64,000 bases of DNA from Bradyrhizobium liaoningense (GCF_018130785.1 NZ_JAFCJT010000004.1:43501-107500), one strand, 5' to 3'. Shown: positions 9,005-17,340, numbered from the stretch's first letter. Numbers and translations: made by a program. The notes: generated by a model from the letters alone, not told the origin.

Positions 9005-9337
9005 CTACTTCTCCTTGATCGGCGGCGCGATCTTCTCCGCGGGCGCCGCCGGAAGTGCCGGCTTGGTCGCCGCACCCTGCGTCTGCGGATCGGGGCGCGC
9101 GGGCTCGGGGGCCGGCGTGGTCGGCCGGTCGCCACCGGGCTTGGCCTGCGCGGGCGTCTTGTCCTGATCGTTGGACGGCGTGCCCTGAAGCGGCGGCGTC
9201 GCCTGCGCCGTCTGCATCCGGCTCTCGGCGCGGATTTGTGCCAGCGATAGGCCTGAGACCACGACACCTGCCGCAAACAGCGAACAGGCAATCATCAGGT
9301 CGAGCTTCAGTCTGCGCTTGTCATTTGGGCCGGGCAT
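9005..9337 (-). CDS. small membrane-anchored Pro/Ala-rich protein
   Basis: 110 residues. A basic N-terminus (PNDKRRLKLD) is followed by one hydrophobic segment (about residues 17-37), then a long low-complexity tail rich in Pro, Ala, Gln and Lys that ends PIKEK and should lie in the periplasm. The start is set at ATG 9337, with AAGGCGG upstream. An in-frame ATG at 9367 coincides with the -10 element of a sigma-EcfG-like promoter and therefore cannot lie in the transcript. Unknown family. The promoter suggests a stress-induced envelope protein. Confidence 0.65.
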   Translation of the reverse strand: MPGPNDKRRLKLDLMIACSLFAAGVVVSGLSLAQIRAESRMQTAQATPPLQGTPSNDQDKTPAQAKPGGDRPTTPAPEPARPDPQTQGAATKPALPAAPAEKIAPPIKEK

Positions 9338-9365
9338 GTCGATCACCGCCTTTATCCGCGGGATC

Positions 9366-9390
9366 AACGAACTTGCCCGACTGCAGTTCC
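9366..9390 (-). promoter_or_regulatory. sigma-EcfG-type promoter for the small anchored protein
   Basis: On the minus strand, GGAAC (9390-9386), a 16-base spacer and CGTT (9369-9366) match the general-stress consensus GGAAC-N16/17-CGTT exactly. The expected transcript start is about 9359, 22 bases before the chosen ATG. The cognate sigma gene ecfG is in this window at 37333. Confidence 0.65.
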
Positions 9391-9438
9391 GTGGCGGACG
9401 AGGCGGGAACCGTGCCTTCGCGCGCCAAAACGCCGCGC

Positions 9439-10155
9439 TCAGTCGGAGGTGCTGACTTCCCAGGTGGCGTGGCGCACGCCCGGCAGGTGCTGGAGATCGG
9501 TCGCCACCGCGTTCAGCTCGTTCGGATCGACTGCGGTCGCAACCAGCTTTGCGACGACCTCGAGAATGTCATCCCCGATCTCAACCACGTCGATATCAGC
9601 CACCGGATATTTCGCAGCCTCCAGTTTTTCAACGAGCCGGTCGCGCATGTCGGGCAGGGCGTCGGCCGCGACGGCGAGCTTGAAGTAGTAGGTCGCCTCG
9701 GAGGCCTTCTCGTTCAGCGGAATGCGGTTGATGGCGTTGACCAGCGGCCGCAGCATGGTGTTGCCGGCGATGACGAACACGGTCAACGCGGCCGCCTGCG
9801 CGACCATGTCGGCGCCGGCACAGGAGCCGACGGCGGCGGAGGCCCACAACGTCGCGGCCGTGTTGAGCCCGCGGACGTCCATGCCCTGCTTCATGATGAC
9901 GCCGGCGCCGAGGAAGCCGATGCCTGAGACGACATAGGAGATCACGCGGACCGCGCCATCGGCGCCGGTCAGGTGCATGGCGAGATCGACGAACGCGGCA
10001 GCACCGACCGCGACCAGCACATTGGTGCGCAGGCCCGCGGTGCGCTGGCGGTACTGCCGCTCTGCCCCGATCAGCGTGCCCAGCACGAAGGCCGTGAACA
10101 GGCTGACCAGCGTGTCTGCGAAATCAGCAATCTGGAAGGTCGTCAGAAACCGCAT
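9439..10155 (-). CDS. MgtC/SapB family membrane protein
   Basis: 238 residues. The N-terminal two thirds form about five membrane segments with MgtC signatures (GTLIGAERQYRQRTAGLRTN and GIGFLGAGVIMK). A C-terminal soluble ACT-like domain starts near residue 155. MgtC proteins aid growth in low Mg2+ and modulate the F-ATPase in pathogens; the function in free-living alphaproteobacteria is less clear and transport has not been shown. It is transcribed toward the small anchored protein gene but has its own leader, so they are probably separate units. Confidence 0.85.
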   Translation of the reverse strand: MRFLTTFQIADFADTLVSLFTAFVLGTLIGAERQYRQRTAGLRTNVLVAVGAAAFVDLAMHLTGADGAVRVISYVVSGIGFLGAGVIMKQGMDVRGLNTAATLWASAAVGSCAGADMVAQAAALTVFVIAGNTMLRPLVNAINRIPLNEKASEATYYFKLAVAADALPDMRDRLVEKLEAAKYPVADIDVVEIGDDILEVVAKLVATAVDPNELNAVATDLQHLPGVRHATWEVSTSD

Positions 10156-10185
10156 GGCCCCCTATACGGTCAGAACGATGACAGA

Positions 10186-11205
10186 TTAAAGCTCCAGCAG
10201 ACCGCCGTCCCCATTTTCATCCGCGAAGGCCAGCAGCGTGCCCTTGGCGTTCCAGGCGATCGCGGCCACGGGCGGCGTGCCGTTGCGGCGGACCAGGATC
10301 TCGGCGCCGTCTTCCAACCGCACCATCAGGACCGTGCCGTCGCTGTAGCCGGCGGCGAGGATGTCGTTCTTCGGATGGCAGGCGACGACGGACACGCGCG
10401 CCTGGAGCGGCGCGAGCATCGCGGGCTCCTTGCCCATCGGGCCGTCCTTGCTGGCGAACGGCCAGATGATCACGGTGTCGGCGCCGGAGGTCGCGAGCCC
10501 CTTGCCGCCGGCGCTCCAGGACATCGAGCGGACGCGGCCGGGATAGCCGGTCATGCGCATGTGCCTGTTGTCGGCAAGCCGCCAGCCATGCAGCGCCGCC
10601 TCGTGCATCGTGGTGACCAGGAATTTGTTGTCCGGGCTGAAGGTGACGCCGAGATGCGAGCCGGCCCAAGGCAGGAATTCGGCTGAGCCTTCCATGTTGG
10701 GAAACCACAGCGTCGCGCCGTTGTAATGGGCGATCGCGAGCCGCAGGCCCTTCGGCGCGAATGCAAGACCGCCGACGGTCGAGGGCACCTCGAGCGATTT
10801 CTCCTCGGCCTTGCCGCTCTTGACGGTCGCCGTCTTGCCGGCCGACCAGGCGAAGGCGCCGTCCGGATGCAGCGCCACCGCGTCGATCCAGCGCCGCTTC
10901 GGGTCGGTGGCGAGCAGCGTGACCTCGCCCTTGGCGTCGAGCGCGACGACCTTGCCGTCGTCGCCGCCCATGATGAGGCGCTTGCCATCGGAGGCGGTCG
11001 AGAGAATGCCGCCGCTGTGCACGGCGACTGTCGTGATCTCGCCCTTGGCGTCGACGAGCGCGACGTTCTCCTCGCCGCCGACGAAGGCCGCGCGGGGCCC
11101 AAGGAAATACACCGAGGTCACGCCCATACCGAGCGCAACAGGCTTGACGCGATCGGTGACGGAGACGATCGAGGCGGAATCGGGGGCCGGCGTAAACTCT
11201 TTCAT
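10186..11205 (-). CDS. WD40-repeat beta-propeller protein, last gene of zinc operon
   Basis: 339 residues built of degenerate WD40 repeats (for example LAFAPKGLRLAIAHYNGATLWF, shortened here to its pattern of GLRLAIAHYNG and the TLWF ending). There is no signal peptide, so it is probably cytoplasmic, unlike the periplasmic propeller AztD of Paracoccus zinc systems. The ATG at 11205 overlaps the stop of the G3E GTPase (TGATG); a GTG one codon upstream is also possible. Tight coupling to the GTPase suggests a partner or client in zinc allocation. That role is inferred from position; the sequence shows no metal-binding motif. Confidence 0.75.
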   Translation of the reverse strand: MKEFTPAPDSASIVSVTDRVKPVALGMGVTSVYFLGPRAAFVGGEENVALVDAKGEITTVAVHSGGILSTASDGKRLIMGGDDGKVVALDAKGEVTLLATDPKRRWIDAVALHPDGAFAWSAGKTATVKSGKAEEKSLEVPSTVGGLAFAPKGLRLAIAHYNGATLWFPNMEGSAEFLPWAGSHLGVTFSPDNKFLVTTMHEAALHGWRLADNRHMRMTGYPGRVRSMSWSAGGKGLATSGADTVIIWPFASKDGPMGKEPAMLAPLQARVSVVACHPKNDILAAGYSDGTVLMVRLEDGAEILVRRNGTPPVAAIAWNAKGTLLAFADENGDGGLLEL

Positions 11206-12260
11206 CACGAGACGATGCAGCTCTCAAAACCCTCGCGAATGGCCTTTTCCGGCAATTCGCGGCCAATGAAGACGAGGCGGCTCTCGCGCGGCTCGCCGTC
11301 CTTCCATTTCCGCTGGTGGTTGCCCTCCAGCATCATGTGGACGCCCTGGAAGACATAGCGGTCATCATCGTCGTGGAAGGCAAGGATGCCCTTGGAGCGC
11401 AGGATCTTGCCGCCCTCGACCTGCACCAGGTTCTGGAGCCAGGGCATGAACACGTTGGGATCGAGCGGCTTGTCGGTCTTCAGCGAGAGCGACTGCATGT
11501 CCTCGTCGTGATAGTGCTTCAGGCCGTGGCCATGGTGATGGTGGTCGTGGCCGTGATGGTGATGATGATCATGGTCGTGGTCGTGGTCGTGGTCATGATC
11601 GTCGGCCTCCAGGAAGTCAGGCTCGATGTCGAGGATGCGGTCGAGGTCGAAGGCGCCGCGATCGAGCACGTCGGCCAGCGCAACCGAGCAGCGCTCGGTG
11701 CGGTGGAGCTTGGCATAGGGGTTGATGCCGCGGATGCGGGCCTCGACCTCGGCAAGCTCCGGCTTGGTGACGAGATCGGTCTTGTTCAGCACGATGACGT
11801 CGGCGAACGCGATCTGGTTCTTGGCCTCGGGCGCGTCCTTGAGCCGATCGGACAGCCATTTGGCGTCGGCGACCGTGACGACAGCATCGAGCCGCGCGTT
11901 CTTCTGCACGTCCTCGTCGACGAAGAAGGTCTGGGCGACGGGCGCGGGATCGGCAAGGCCGGTGGTCTCGACGATGATGGCGTCGAACTTGCCCTTGCGC
12001 TTCATCAGGCCGTCCATGATGCGCACGAGGTCGCCGCGCACGGTGCAGCAGATACAGCCATTGTTCATCTCGAACACTTCCTCATCGGCACCGATGATGA
12101 GGTCGTTGTCGATGCCGATCTCACCGAATTCGTTGACGATGACGGCGTATTTCTTGCCGTGGTTTTCCGACAGGATGCGGTTGAGCAGCGTGGTCTTGCC
12201 GGCTCCGAGATAGCCGGTCAGCACGGTCACGGGAATTTTGGGGGAGGTCACTTCAGACAT
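11205..12260 (-). CDS. G3E-family (CobW/ZNG-type) GTPase with His-rich metal loop
   Basis: 351 residues. The GTP site includes the P-loop GYLGAGKT (16-23) and NKTD (159-162). The family metal motif CICC spans residues 69-72. An Asp-His repeat tract spans about 222-251, with over a dozen histidines, and a CobW C-terminal domain follows. Such proteins are GTP-driven zinc chaperones that pass Zn to client enzymes under zinc starvation. The gene follows the zinc ABC transporter genes on the same strand with only about 55 bases between and no obvious promoter, supporting a zinc rather than cobalt role. Confidence 0.9.
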   Translation of the reverse strand: MSEVTSPKIPVTVLTGYLGAGKTTLLNRILSENHGKKYAVIVNEFGEIGIDNDLIIGADEEVFEMNNGCICCTVRGDLVRIMDGLMKRKGKFDAIIVETTGLADPAPVAQTFFVDEDVQKNARLDAVVTVADAKWLSDRLKDAPEAKNQIAFADVIVLNKTDLVTKPELAEVEARIRGINPYAKLHRTERCSVALADVLDRGAFDLDRILDIEPDFLEADDHDHDHDHDHDHHHHHGHDHHHHGHGLKHYHDEDMQSLSLKTDKPLDPNVFMPWLQNLVQVEGGKILRSKGILAFHDDDDRYVFQGVHMMLEGNHQRKWKDGEPRESRLVFIGRELPEKAIREGFESCIVS

Positions 12261-12314
12261 AACAACTCCAGGTCGGGCTTTTCCGCGCGACGCACGGCGG
12301 GGTGGCCCCCTGCC

Positions 12315-13184
12315 CTAGTGGTCAAGCGCGCTGGTCAGGGCCTTTATATTGTGCCTGACCATATCAATGTAAGTGGGTGCAGGCCCCTTTTCGCCGGTCA
12401 AACCGTCCGAAATCAGGGTCCCGCCGACTTTTGAGCCGGTCTCCGCCGCGATCCGGCGGATCAGCCGGTCATCGCTGATATTTTCCAGGAAAACAGCCGG
12501 GATTTTCTGGGCCTTGATCTGGCCGATGATGGCGGCGATGTCCCGCGCGCTGGGCTCGGTCTCCGTGGAGACGCCCAAGGGGGCCACGAACTGGACGCCG
12601 TATTCGGCGGCGAAATAGCCGAAGGCGTCGTGGGTGGAGATCACCTTGCGCCGGCCCAGTGGGATTTTGGCAACGGCGTCCCGCACCTCGCGGTCGAGCC
12701 CTTCGAGCTTGTCCAGATAGGCCTTCGCCTGGGCGCGGAAGAACTCCGCGTCGTCAGGGTCGGCCGCGGCCAGCGCATTGGCGATGTCGCTCACGTAGAT
12801 CTTGGCGTTGGGGACGGACTGCCAGGCATGCGGATCCGCGGACGAGCCGAGCTTGAGCGGTGCGATGCCGGCACTCGCGGTGACCACCTGCGCCTTGCTT
12901 GCTGCGGACTGCACCAGACGCGGCAGCCAGCCCTCCAGCCCGAGCCCGTTGACGATGACGAGTTTTGCCTCCGCGATCCGCTTCGCATCGCCCGGCGCCG
13001 GCGTATAGACGTGAACGTCGCTGTCGGCGCCAACCAGCGTCGTCAGATTGATGCGGTCGCCGCCGACATTGCGGACGAAATCGGCGAGGATCGAGAAGCT
13101 GGCGACGACATTGAGCCGCTCCGCGGCGTGCAGCGGCGAGGCGATCAGCAGCAAGGCAGAGAGCAGCAGGAAGCGCATCGTCAC
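12315..13184 (-). CDS. zinc/manganese ABC transporter substrate-binding protein (ZnuA-like)
   Basis: 289-residue cluster A-I periplasmic binding protein. Signal peptide residues 1-20 end in HAA. Probable ligands are H58 (DVHVY), H119 (DPHAW), H185 (STHDAFGY) and an Asp near residue 268. It lacks the long His-rich loop of E. coli ZnuA, so it resembles AztC/SitA-type proteins; zinc is favoured by the Zur box and the GTPase. The start is GTG at 13184, which overlaps the permease stop (GTGA), showing coupling. Confidence 0.88.
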   Translation of the reverse strand: MTMRFLLLSALLLIASPLHAAERLNVVASFSILADFVRNVGGDRINLTTLVGADSDVHVYTPAPGDAKRIAEAKLVIVNGLGLEGWLPRLVQSAASKAQVVTASAGIAPLKLGSSADPHAWQSVPNAKIYVSDIANALAAADPDDAEFFRAQAKAYLDKLEGLDREVRDAVAKIPLGRRKVISTHDAFGYFAAEYGVQFVAPLGVSTETEPSARDIAAIIGQIKAQKIPAVFLENISDDRLIRRIAAETGSKVGGTLISDGLTGEKGPAPTYIDMVRHNIKALTSALDH

Positions 13185-14050
13185 GCCTCCAGATGCCGGC
13201 CAGGAAACATTTGCCTGACGAGGCCGCCGACGCGGCCGAACAGGACGGAGACGATGTAGAGCACCGTCGCCACCAGAATGATCGCGGGGCCCGAGGGCAC
13301 GCGGGTCTGGAACGACAGCACGAGGCCTGCATAGCCCGAGAGCGCGGCGGCAACGACCGCGATGCAGATCATGACGGTGAGATCGCGCGACCAGAACCGG
13401 GCAATGCCGGCCGGCAGGATCATCAGGCCCACCGCCAGCAACGTGCCAAGCGCCTGAAAGCCGTTGACGAGATTGATCACGACGAGCGCGAGGAAGGCGA
13501 GATGCGCGGGGCCACCGGCGCGGCTGACGGTACGCAGGAACAGCGGATCGACACTCTCGATCACCAGCGGGCGGTAGATCACGGCGAGCACGAGCAGCGT
13601 GACCGTGGCGTTGAAGGCGACCACCAGCAGCGTCTGGTCGTCCATGGCGAGAATGTTGCCGAACAGCACGTGCAAGAGGTCGATGTTGGTGCCGTTGATC
13701 GAGACGATGGTCACACCAAGCGCCAGAGACGCCAGATAGAAGGTCGCAAGCGAGGCGTCCTCCTTCAGCCCGGTCGAACGCGCGACGAGGCCGGCGAGGA
13801 TCGCGACGGCAAAGCCTGCAATCAGGCCGCCGGCGGTCATCGCAAACAGATTGAGGCCGGAGAGCAGGAATCCGACCGCCGCGCCGGGCAGGATCGCATG
13901 CGCCATTGCGTCGCCGACGAGGCTCATCCGGCGCAGCATCAGGAACACGCCGATCGGCGCGCCCGCCAGCGACAGCGCGATCACGGCGGCGAGCGCCCGC
14001 CGCATGAACTCGAATTCGGTGAACGGACCGATCAGCGCGTCATAGACCAT
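13181..14050 (-). CDS. zinc ABC transporter permease (ZnuB-like)
   Basis: 289-residue inner-membrane permease of the ABC-3 family with about eight hydrophobic segments. The motif DAMAHAILPGAAVGFLLSG (about residues 46-64) is characteristic of Zn/Mn ABC-3 permeases. It lies between the ATPase (6-base gap) and the binding protein (4-base overlap), completing the importer. Confidence 0.9.
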   Translation of the reverse strand: MVYDALIGPFTEFEFMRRALAAVIALSLAGAPIGVFLMLRRMSLVGDAMAHAILPGAAVGFLLSGLNLFAMTAGGLIAGFAVAILAGLVARSTGLKEDASLATFYLASLALGVTIVSINGTNIDLLHVLFGNILAMDDQTLLVVAFNATVTLLVLAVIYRPLVIESVDPLFLRTVSRAGGPAHLAFLALVVINLVNGFQALGTLLAVGLMILPAGIARFWSRDLTVMICIAVVAAALSGYAGLVLSFQTRVPSGPAIILVATVLYIVSVLFGRVGGLVRQMFPGRHLEA

Positions 14051-14056
14051 CGGATA

Positions 14057-14821
14057 TCAAGCCGCCCGCGAGCCGATGTCGTCGGCGGCGCAGGCGGCAG
14101 CGCTGTCGTCAAAAGCCTCGCACATCCGCATCGCGACCATCAGGTTTTCCGGCGTCAGCACCTCCGCCGTCGGTCCCCAGGCCACGGGGCCGCGCGCCAA
14201 CACCAGCGTTTCGGTGAAATGGTTGCGCACCATCTCCATGTCGTGCAGCGCCGCCAGCACGGTGCGGCCCTCGCCGTGCCAGTGCTTCACCAGCGCGAGC
14301 AGATCGGCCGTGGTCTTGCTGTCGATGGCGTTGAAGGGCTCGTCCAGCACGATCAGCCTCGCATTCTGGAGCAGCACGCGCGCGAACAATATGCGCTGCA
14401 TCTGCCCGCCCGAGAGCGTGCCGATCGGACGGTTCTCGAAGCCATTGAGACCGACGGACGCGATCGCGCGGAGGATTTTTTCGCGCGCCGCCTTGCCGAT
14501 GCCGCCGAACAGGCCGGCATCGCGCCACAGCCCGGTGCCGACGAAGTCGAACACCGAGATCGGGAAGCTGCGGTCGATCTCCGCGCTCTGTGGCAGATAG
14601 GCAATATCGCGGGAGTCGAGCCCGCCGAGATGGATGCTGCCGTCGAGCGGCCTGACGATGCCAACGATGCCGCGCAACAGCGTCGACTTGCCGGCACCGT
14701 TGGGGCCGATCACGGCGACCAGCGCGCCGGCGGCGACCTCGCCGTTGAGATGATGCACGGCCGGGTGGCGGTCATAGCCGAGCGTGACGTTGTGAAAGTG
14801 CAGCGCCGCCGCCATGGTCAC
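14057..14821 (-). CDS. zinc ABC transporter ATP-binding protein (ZnuC-like)
   Basis: 254-residue ATPase. Walker A is GPNGAGKST (about 38-46), the signature is LSGGQMQR, and Walker B is LIVLDEPFNAID. It energises the ABC-3 permease encoded next. The start is GTG 14821, overlapping the stop of the His-rich small protein by GTGA; ATG 14815 is an alternative. It belongs to the same coupled operon as the small protein, permease and binding protein. Confidence 0.9.
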   Translation of the reverse strand: MTMAAALHFHNVTLGYDRHPAVHHLNGEVAAGALVAVIGPNGAGKSTLLRGIVGIVRPLDGSIHLGGLDSRDIAYLPQSAEIDRSFPISVFDFVGTGLWRDAGLFGGIGKAAREKILRAIASVGLNGFENRPIGTLSGGQMQRILFARVLLQNARLIVLDEPFNAIDSKTTADLLALVKHWHGEGRTVLAALHDMEMVRNHFTETLVLARGPVAWGPTAEVLTPENLMVAMRMCEAFDDSAAACAADDIGSRAA

Positions 14822-15066
14822 CTCATCGCCAGCAAGACCACGCCCCAGAGCACGGCACAGACGGCAAGCGCGGCCGCGAGGCGGCCGGCCAAGGTCATGC
14901 GCAGGATCGACCAGGGCGCGTCCTGGGCCGGATGGGGCGAGGCCGCATCATGGACATGGGCGTGGGTGTGGTCGTGCCCATGCGAATGCCCGTGGTCGTG
15001 CGCATGACCATGGGAATGGCCATGAACGTGGTCGTGGTGATGGGCGTGGGACGCGGCGGGGACCAT
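14818..15066 (-). CDS. His-rich small membrane protein, first gene of zinc operon
   Basis: 82 residues. The first 45 residues hold 19 histidines, mostly as alternating His-x (HGHSHGHAHDHGHSHG, for example). A short linker follows, then one hydrophobic helix (about 57-80) ending in Arg. It looks like a single-pass or tail-anchored protein with a zinc-binding arm. It directly follows the Zur box and is coupled to the ATPase gene by a 4-base overlap, so it is made with the importer. Possible roles are metal capture at the membrane, an accessory subunit or a zinc store. I know no named family. Confidence 0.75.
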   Translation of the reverse strand: MVPAASHAHHHDHVHGHSHGHAHDHGHSHGHDHTHAHVHDAASPHPAQDAPWSILRMTLAGRLAAALAVCAVLWGVVLLAMR

Positions 15067-15075
15067 GCCGAGGAC

Positions 15076-15088
15076 GTTATATTATAAC
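15076..15088. promoter_or_regulatory. Zur box
   Basis: GTTATATTATAAC is a perfect palindrome around a central T and matches the AT-rich Zur operators of alphaproteobacteria. It lies 10 bases upstream of the His-rich protein start at 15066, where bound Zur-Zn would block the promoter of the zinc operon (15066 down to about 10186). Confidence 0.8.
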
Positions 15089-15110
15089 ATTACTCCTGTC
15101 CACGCCGGGC

Positions 15111-15611
15111 TCAGGGCTTGCCGATCACCATCGCGATGGCGGCGGCGACGAAGGGGAACGGCACCGAGACGGCGCAGCGGAACCAGACGAACCGGGCCGG
15201 CATGAACGGTATTTCCCACAAAATCACGCGCTGGAAGGCAAACAGGGCCCAGGCGACGACATAGGCGACCACCTGCGGCACCCCGCCGCCCGACTTCAAC
15301 GCCACCGTGCCGATGGAAAAGCCGATCACGGGCCCGCCGGGGGTGGCGGCGCCGGCGACCACGGCGGTTGCGACCCCAAGCCAGCCGCTGTCCGGGCCGA
15401 GCCAGCCGGTGATCACCTCCTGCGGGATGATGGCGGCGATGTAGCCGGAGCCGATCACACCGAGCGCGATCCGCGGCACGATGTTGATGAAGTCCATCGA
15501 GCCTTCGCGCAGCGAGGCCTTGAACACCGGAGGGCCACGGCGGAAGGCGATCAGGCCGACGCCGAACACCGAGCCCCACAGCAGGATGTCGATGAGAAGC
15601 GCTGCGCTCAA
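15111..15611 (-). CDS. half-size permease of the UPF0718/DUF318 type (second half)
   Basis: 166 residues with about four membrane helices and the motif AATPGGPVIGF, resembling one half of YraQ/ArsP-like permeases (UPF0718, usually 300-350 residues with two repeats). The start is TTG 15611, which overlaps the stop of the preceding half (TTGA); the open frame extends upstream but would overlap that gene by about 100 bases. The substrate is unknown. Proximity to the zinc operon is not proof of a metal role. The stop lies 23 bases before the Zur box. Confidence 0.72.
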   Translation of the reverse strand: MSAALLIDILLWGSVFGVGLIAFRRGPPVFKASLREGSMDFINIVPRIALGVIGSGYIAAIIPQEVITGWLGPDSGWLGVATAVVAGAATPGGPVIGFSIGTVALKSGGGVPQVVAYVVAWALFAFQRVILWEIPFMPARFVWFRCAVSVPFPFVAAAIAMVIGKP

Positions 15612-16219
15612 TTCTCGTCGTCCCTCGCCGCCGACTGCGGATAGACCCGGACATAGACGAAGCGGCCGAGCGCGCCGGCGAGCACCGGGAGCGGCAGCGA
15701 GATCAGGATCCGCCACAGCGTGAAATCGGTGCCCATGATCGGGATTTCCCAGGCGACCGCCCGGCCGTAGCCGATCAGGGTCCAGCTCACGACCATGGCG
15801 ATGGTGGCGCCGAAATCGGCGCCGACCGCGAGCAGCGCGCTCGCCACCGGATAGGCGGTGAAGGGGCCGCCCGGCAGGATCGCGCCGAAGGCGGTGCCGA
15901 TCAAAAGGCCCATCAGGCCGGATTTCGGCCCGAGCGAGCGCGAGACTTTTTCGTGCGGCAGGATTTCGGAGATGAAGGCCCCGAGCAGGCAGCCGGCGAG
16001 TACGCGCGGCAGGATGCCGCCGAACAGCGAGAGGTCGTGCGTGAGAATCTCCAGGACGCCATCGGTGCCGTCACGTCGCCAGACGAGACCCGCGCTCACC
16101 GCCACCAGCGCCGCGATGATGATGGTCGACCAGCCGATCGGCTTGCGCACGCGCCCCGGCCGCGGCTCGGACTCCGCGTCCTCGGCAGGCGCCGGATTGT
16201 TCGGGGAAGGTTCTGACAA
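15608..16219 (-). CDS. half-size permease of the UPF0718/DUF318 type (first half)
   Basis: 203 residues. A polar N-terminus is followed by about four membrane helices and GAILPGGPFTAYP, the counterpart of the PGGP motif in the next gene. Together the two genes equal one full-length UPF0718 permease. The start is uncertain: TTG 16219 is proposed because the frame upstream runs through a repeat and a terminator (16333-16365) that must lie outside the gene, but its ribosome site is weak. Confidence 0.68.
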   Translation of the reverse strand: MSEPSPNNPAPAEDAESEPRPGRVRKPIGWSTIIIAALVAVSAGLVWRRDGTDGVLEILTHDLSLFGGILPRVLAGCLLGAFISEILPHEKVSRSLGPKSGLMGLLIGTAFGAILPGGPFTAYPVASALLAVGADFGATIAMVVSWTLIGYGRAVAWEIPIMGTDFTLWRILISLPLPVLAGALGRFVYVRVYPQSAARDDEN

Positions 16220-16332
16220 CGGCTCGGTCGGATCGAGGGTGATGCCCGTTCTGATTACGGGCGGCGTCCACGCGATGCAAACGGTACGATCACAGGCCGA
16301 TGTGCGCACTGCGCAGGGCAATTCCGCACAGC

Positions 16333-16365
16333 AAAAAGGCGACCGTGTGAGCGGCCGCCTTTTTG
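16333..16365 (-). terminator. Rho-independent terminator of sodB
   Basis: The hairpin has arms AAAAAGGCGACC and GGCCGCCTTTTT, with one mismatch. On the minus strand it ends in a T-run, 136 bases after the sodB stop and before the split permease. Confidence 0.7.
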
Positions 16366-16489
16366 TCATTCCGGGGCGCGCGAAGCGCGAGCCCGGAATC
16401 CATTTGTCCACGCGGACTGACGCCCGATGGATTCTCTGATGCGCAATTGCGCATCATAGCTCGGCGCTGACGCGCCGCCCCGGAATGAC
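16365..16489. repeat. long palindromic repeat, family 1 (GTCATTCCGGGGCG ends)
   Basis: The outer arms GTCATTCCGG and CCGGAATGAC are inverted, and an inner pair GGAATCCAT / ATGGATTC nests inside. Similar copies are at 42615-42716 and 56350-56473. It lies between convergent transcript ends and is not coding. Confidence 0.85.
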
Positions 16490-16500
16490 GGAGTAAAATC

Positions 16501-17097
16501 TCAGACCTTGTTGAACAGGGACTCGACGTATTCCCAGTTCACGAGGTTCTCGACGAACGCCTTCAGATAATCCGGACGGCGGTTGCGATAGTCGATGTAG
16601 TAGGAGTGCTCCCAGACGTCCACGCCGAGGATCGGGGTGGCGCCGTGGACCAGCGGATTCTCGCCGTTCGGGGTCTTGGCGATCTCGAGCTTGCCGTTCT
16701 TGACCTGGAGCCAGGCCCAGCCGGAGCCGAACTGGCCGACGCCGGCCGCCTGGAAGTCGGCCTTGAACTTTTCGAAGCCGCCGAGGTCCTCGTTGATCTT
16801 CTTTTCGAGCTTGCCGGGCAGCTTGGTGCCGCCGCCGTTGGGCTTCATCCAGCTCCAGAAGTGGATGTGGTTATAGTGCTGGCCGGCATTGTTGAACACG
16901 GCCGGATTCTTACCGAACGAGCCCTTGACGATCTCCTCAAGGGACTTGCCTTCCCATTCGGTGCCCTTAAGCGCGTTGTTGCCGTTGGTGACGTAGGCCT
17001 GATGATGCTTGTCGTGGTGGAATTCCAGCGTCTCCTTCGACATGAACTGGCCGAGGGCGTCATAGGCGTAAGGGAGTGGGGGCAGCGTGAATGTCAT
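16501..17097 (-). CDS. sodB: superoxide dismutase, Fe type
   Basis: 198-residue dismutase (superoxide to H2O2 and O2), cytoplasmic, no signal peptide. Metal ligands are H27, H77, D160 and H164 (DVWEHSYY). Gln73 in NNAGQ is at the position that marks iron-type enzymes; cambialistic behaviour with Mn cannot be excluded. A sigma-EcfG promoter match lies upstream (17133-17158) and a terminator follows. Monocistronic. Confidence 0.93.
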   Translation of the reverse strand: MTFTLPPLPYAYDALGQFMSKETLEFHHDKHHQAYVTNGNNALKGTEWEGKSLEEIVKGSFGKNPAVFNNAGQHYNHIHFWSWMKPNGGGTKLPGKLEKKINEDLGGFEKFKADFQAAGVGQFGSGWAWLQVKNGKLEIAKTPNGENPLVHGATPILGVDVWEHSYYIDYRNRRPDYLKAFVENLVNWEYVESLFNKV

Positions 17098-17132
17098 GGG
17101 TTGTTGTCCGCAACTGATGGGGAACGAGGCTT

Positions 17133-17158
17133 AACGGTCACCCCTTATAGAAGGTTCC
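17133..17158 (-). promoter_or_regulatory. sigma-EcfG-type promoter of sodB
   Basis: On the minus strand, GGAAC (17158-17154), a 17-base spacer and CGTT (17136-17133) match the general-stress promoter exactly. The predicted transcript start is about 29 bases before the sodB ATG. Confidence 0.7.
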
Positions 17159-17340
17159 GCGGCCGTTAAATACCGCCAATTTGCGAAAACGCGTGATGGG
17201 GACCCTTGGCCGGATTGCATAAAATCGTCGCAGCACGCGCCGGTCCGTCAACCGCGCGGTTCGCAGTAAAATATCATTGCGTTTGAAGTGCTTATGACAG
17301 AACGAATGCGCCACGGAGCGGAGCTACGAAGGACGAAGCC

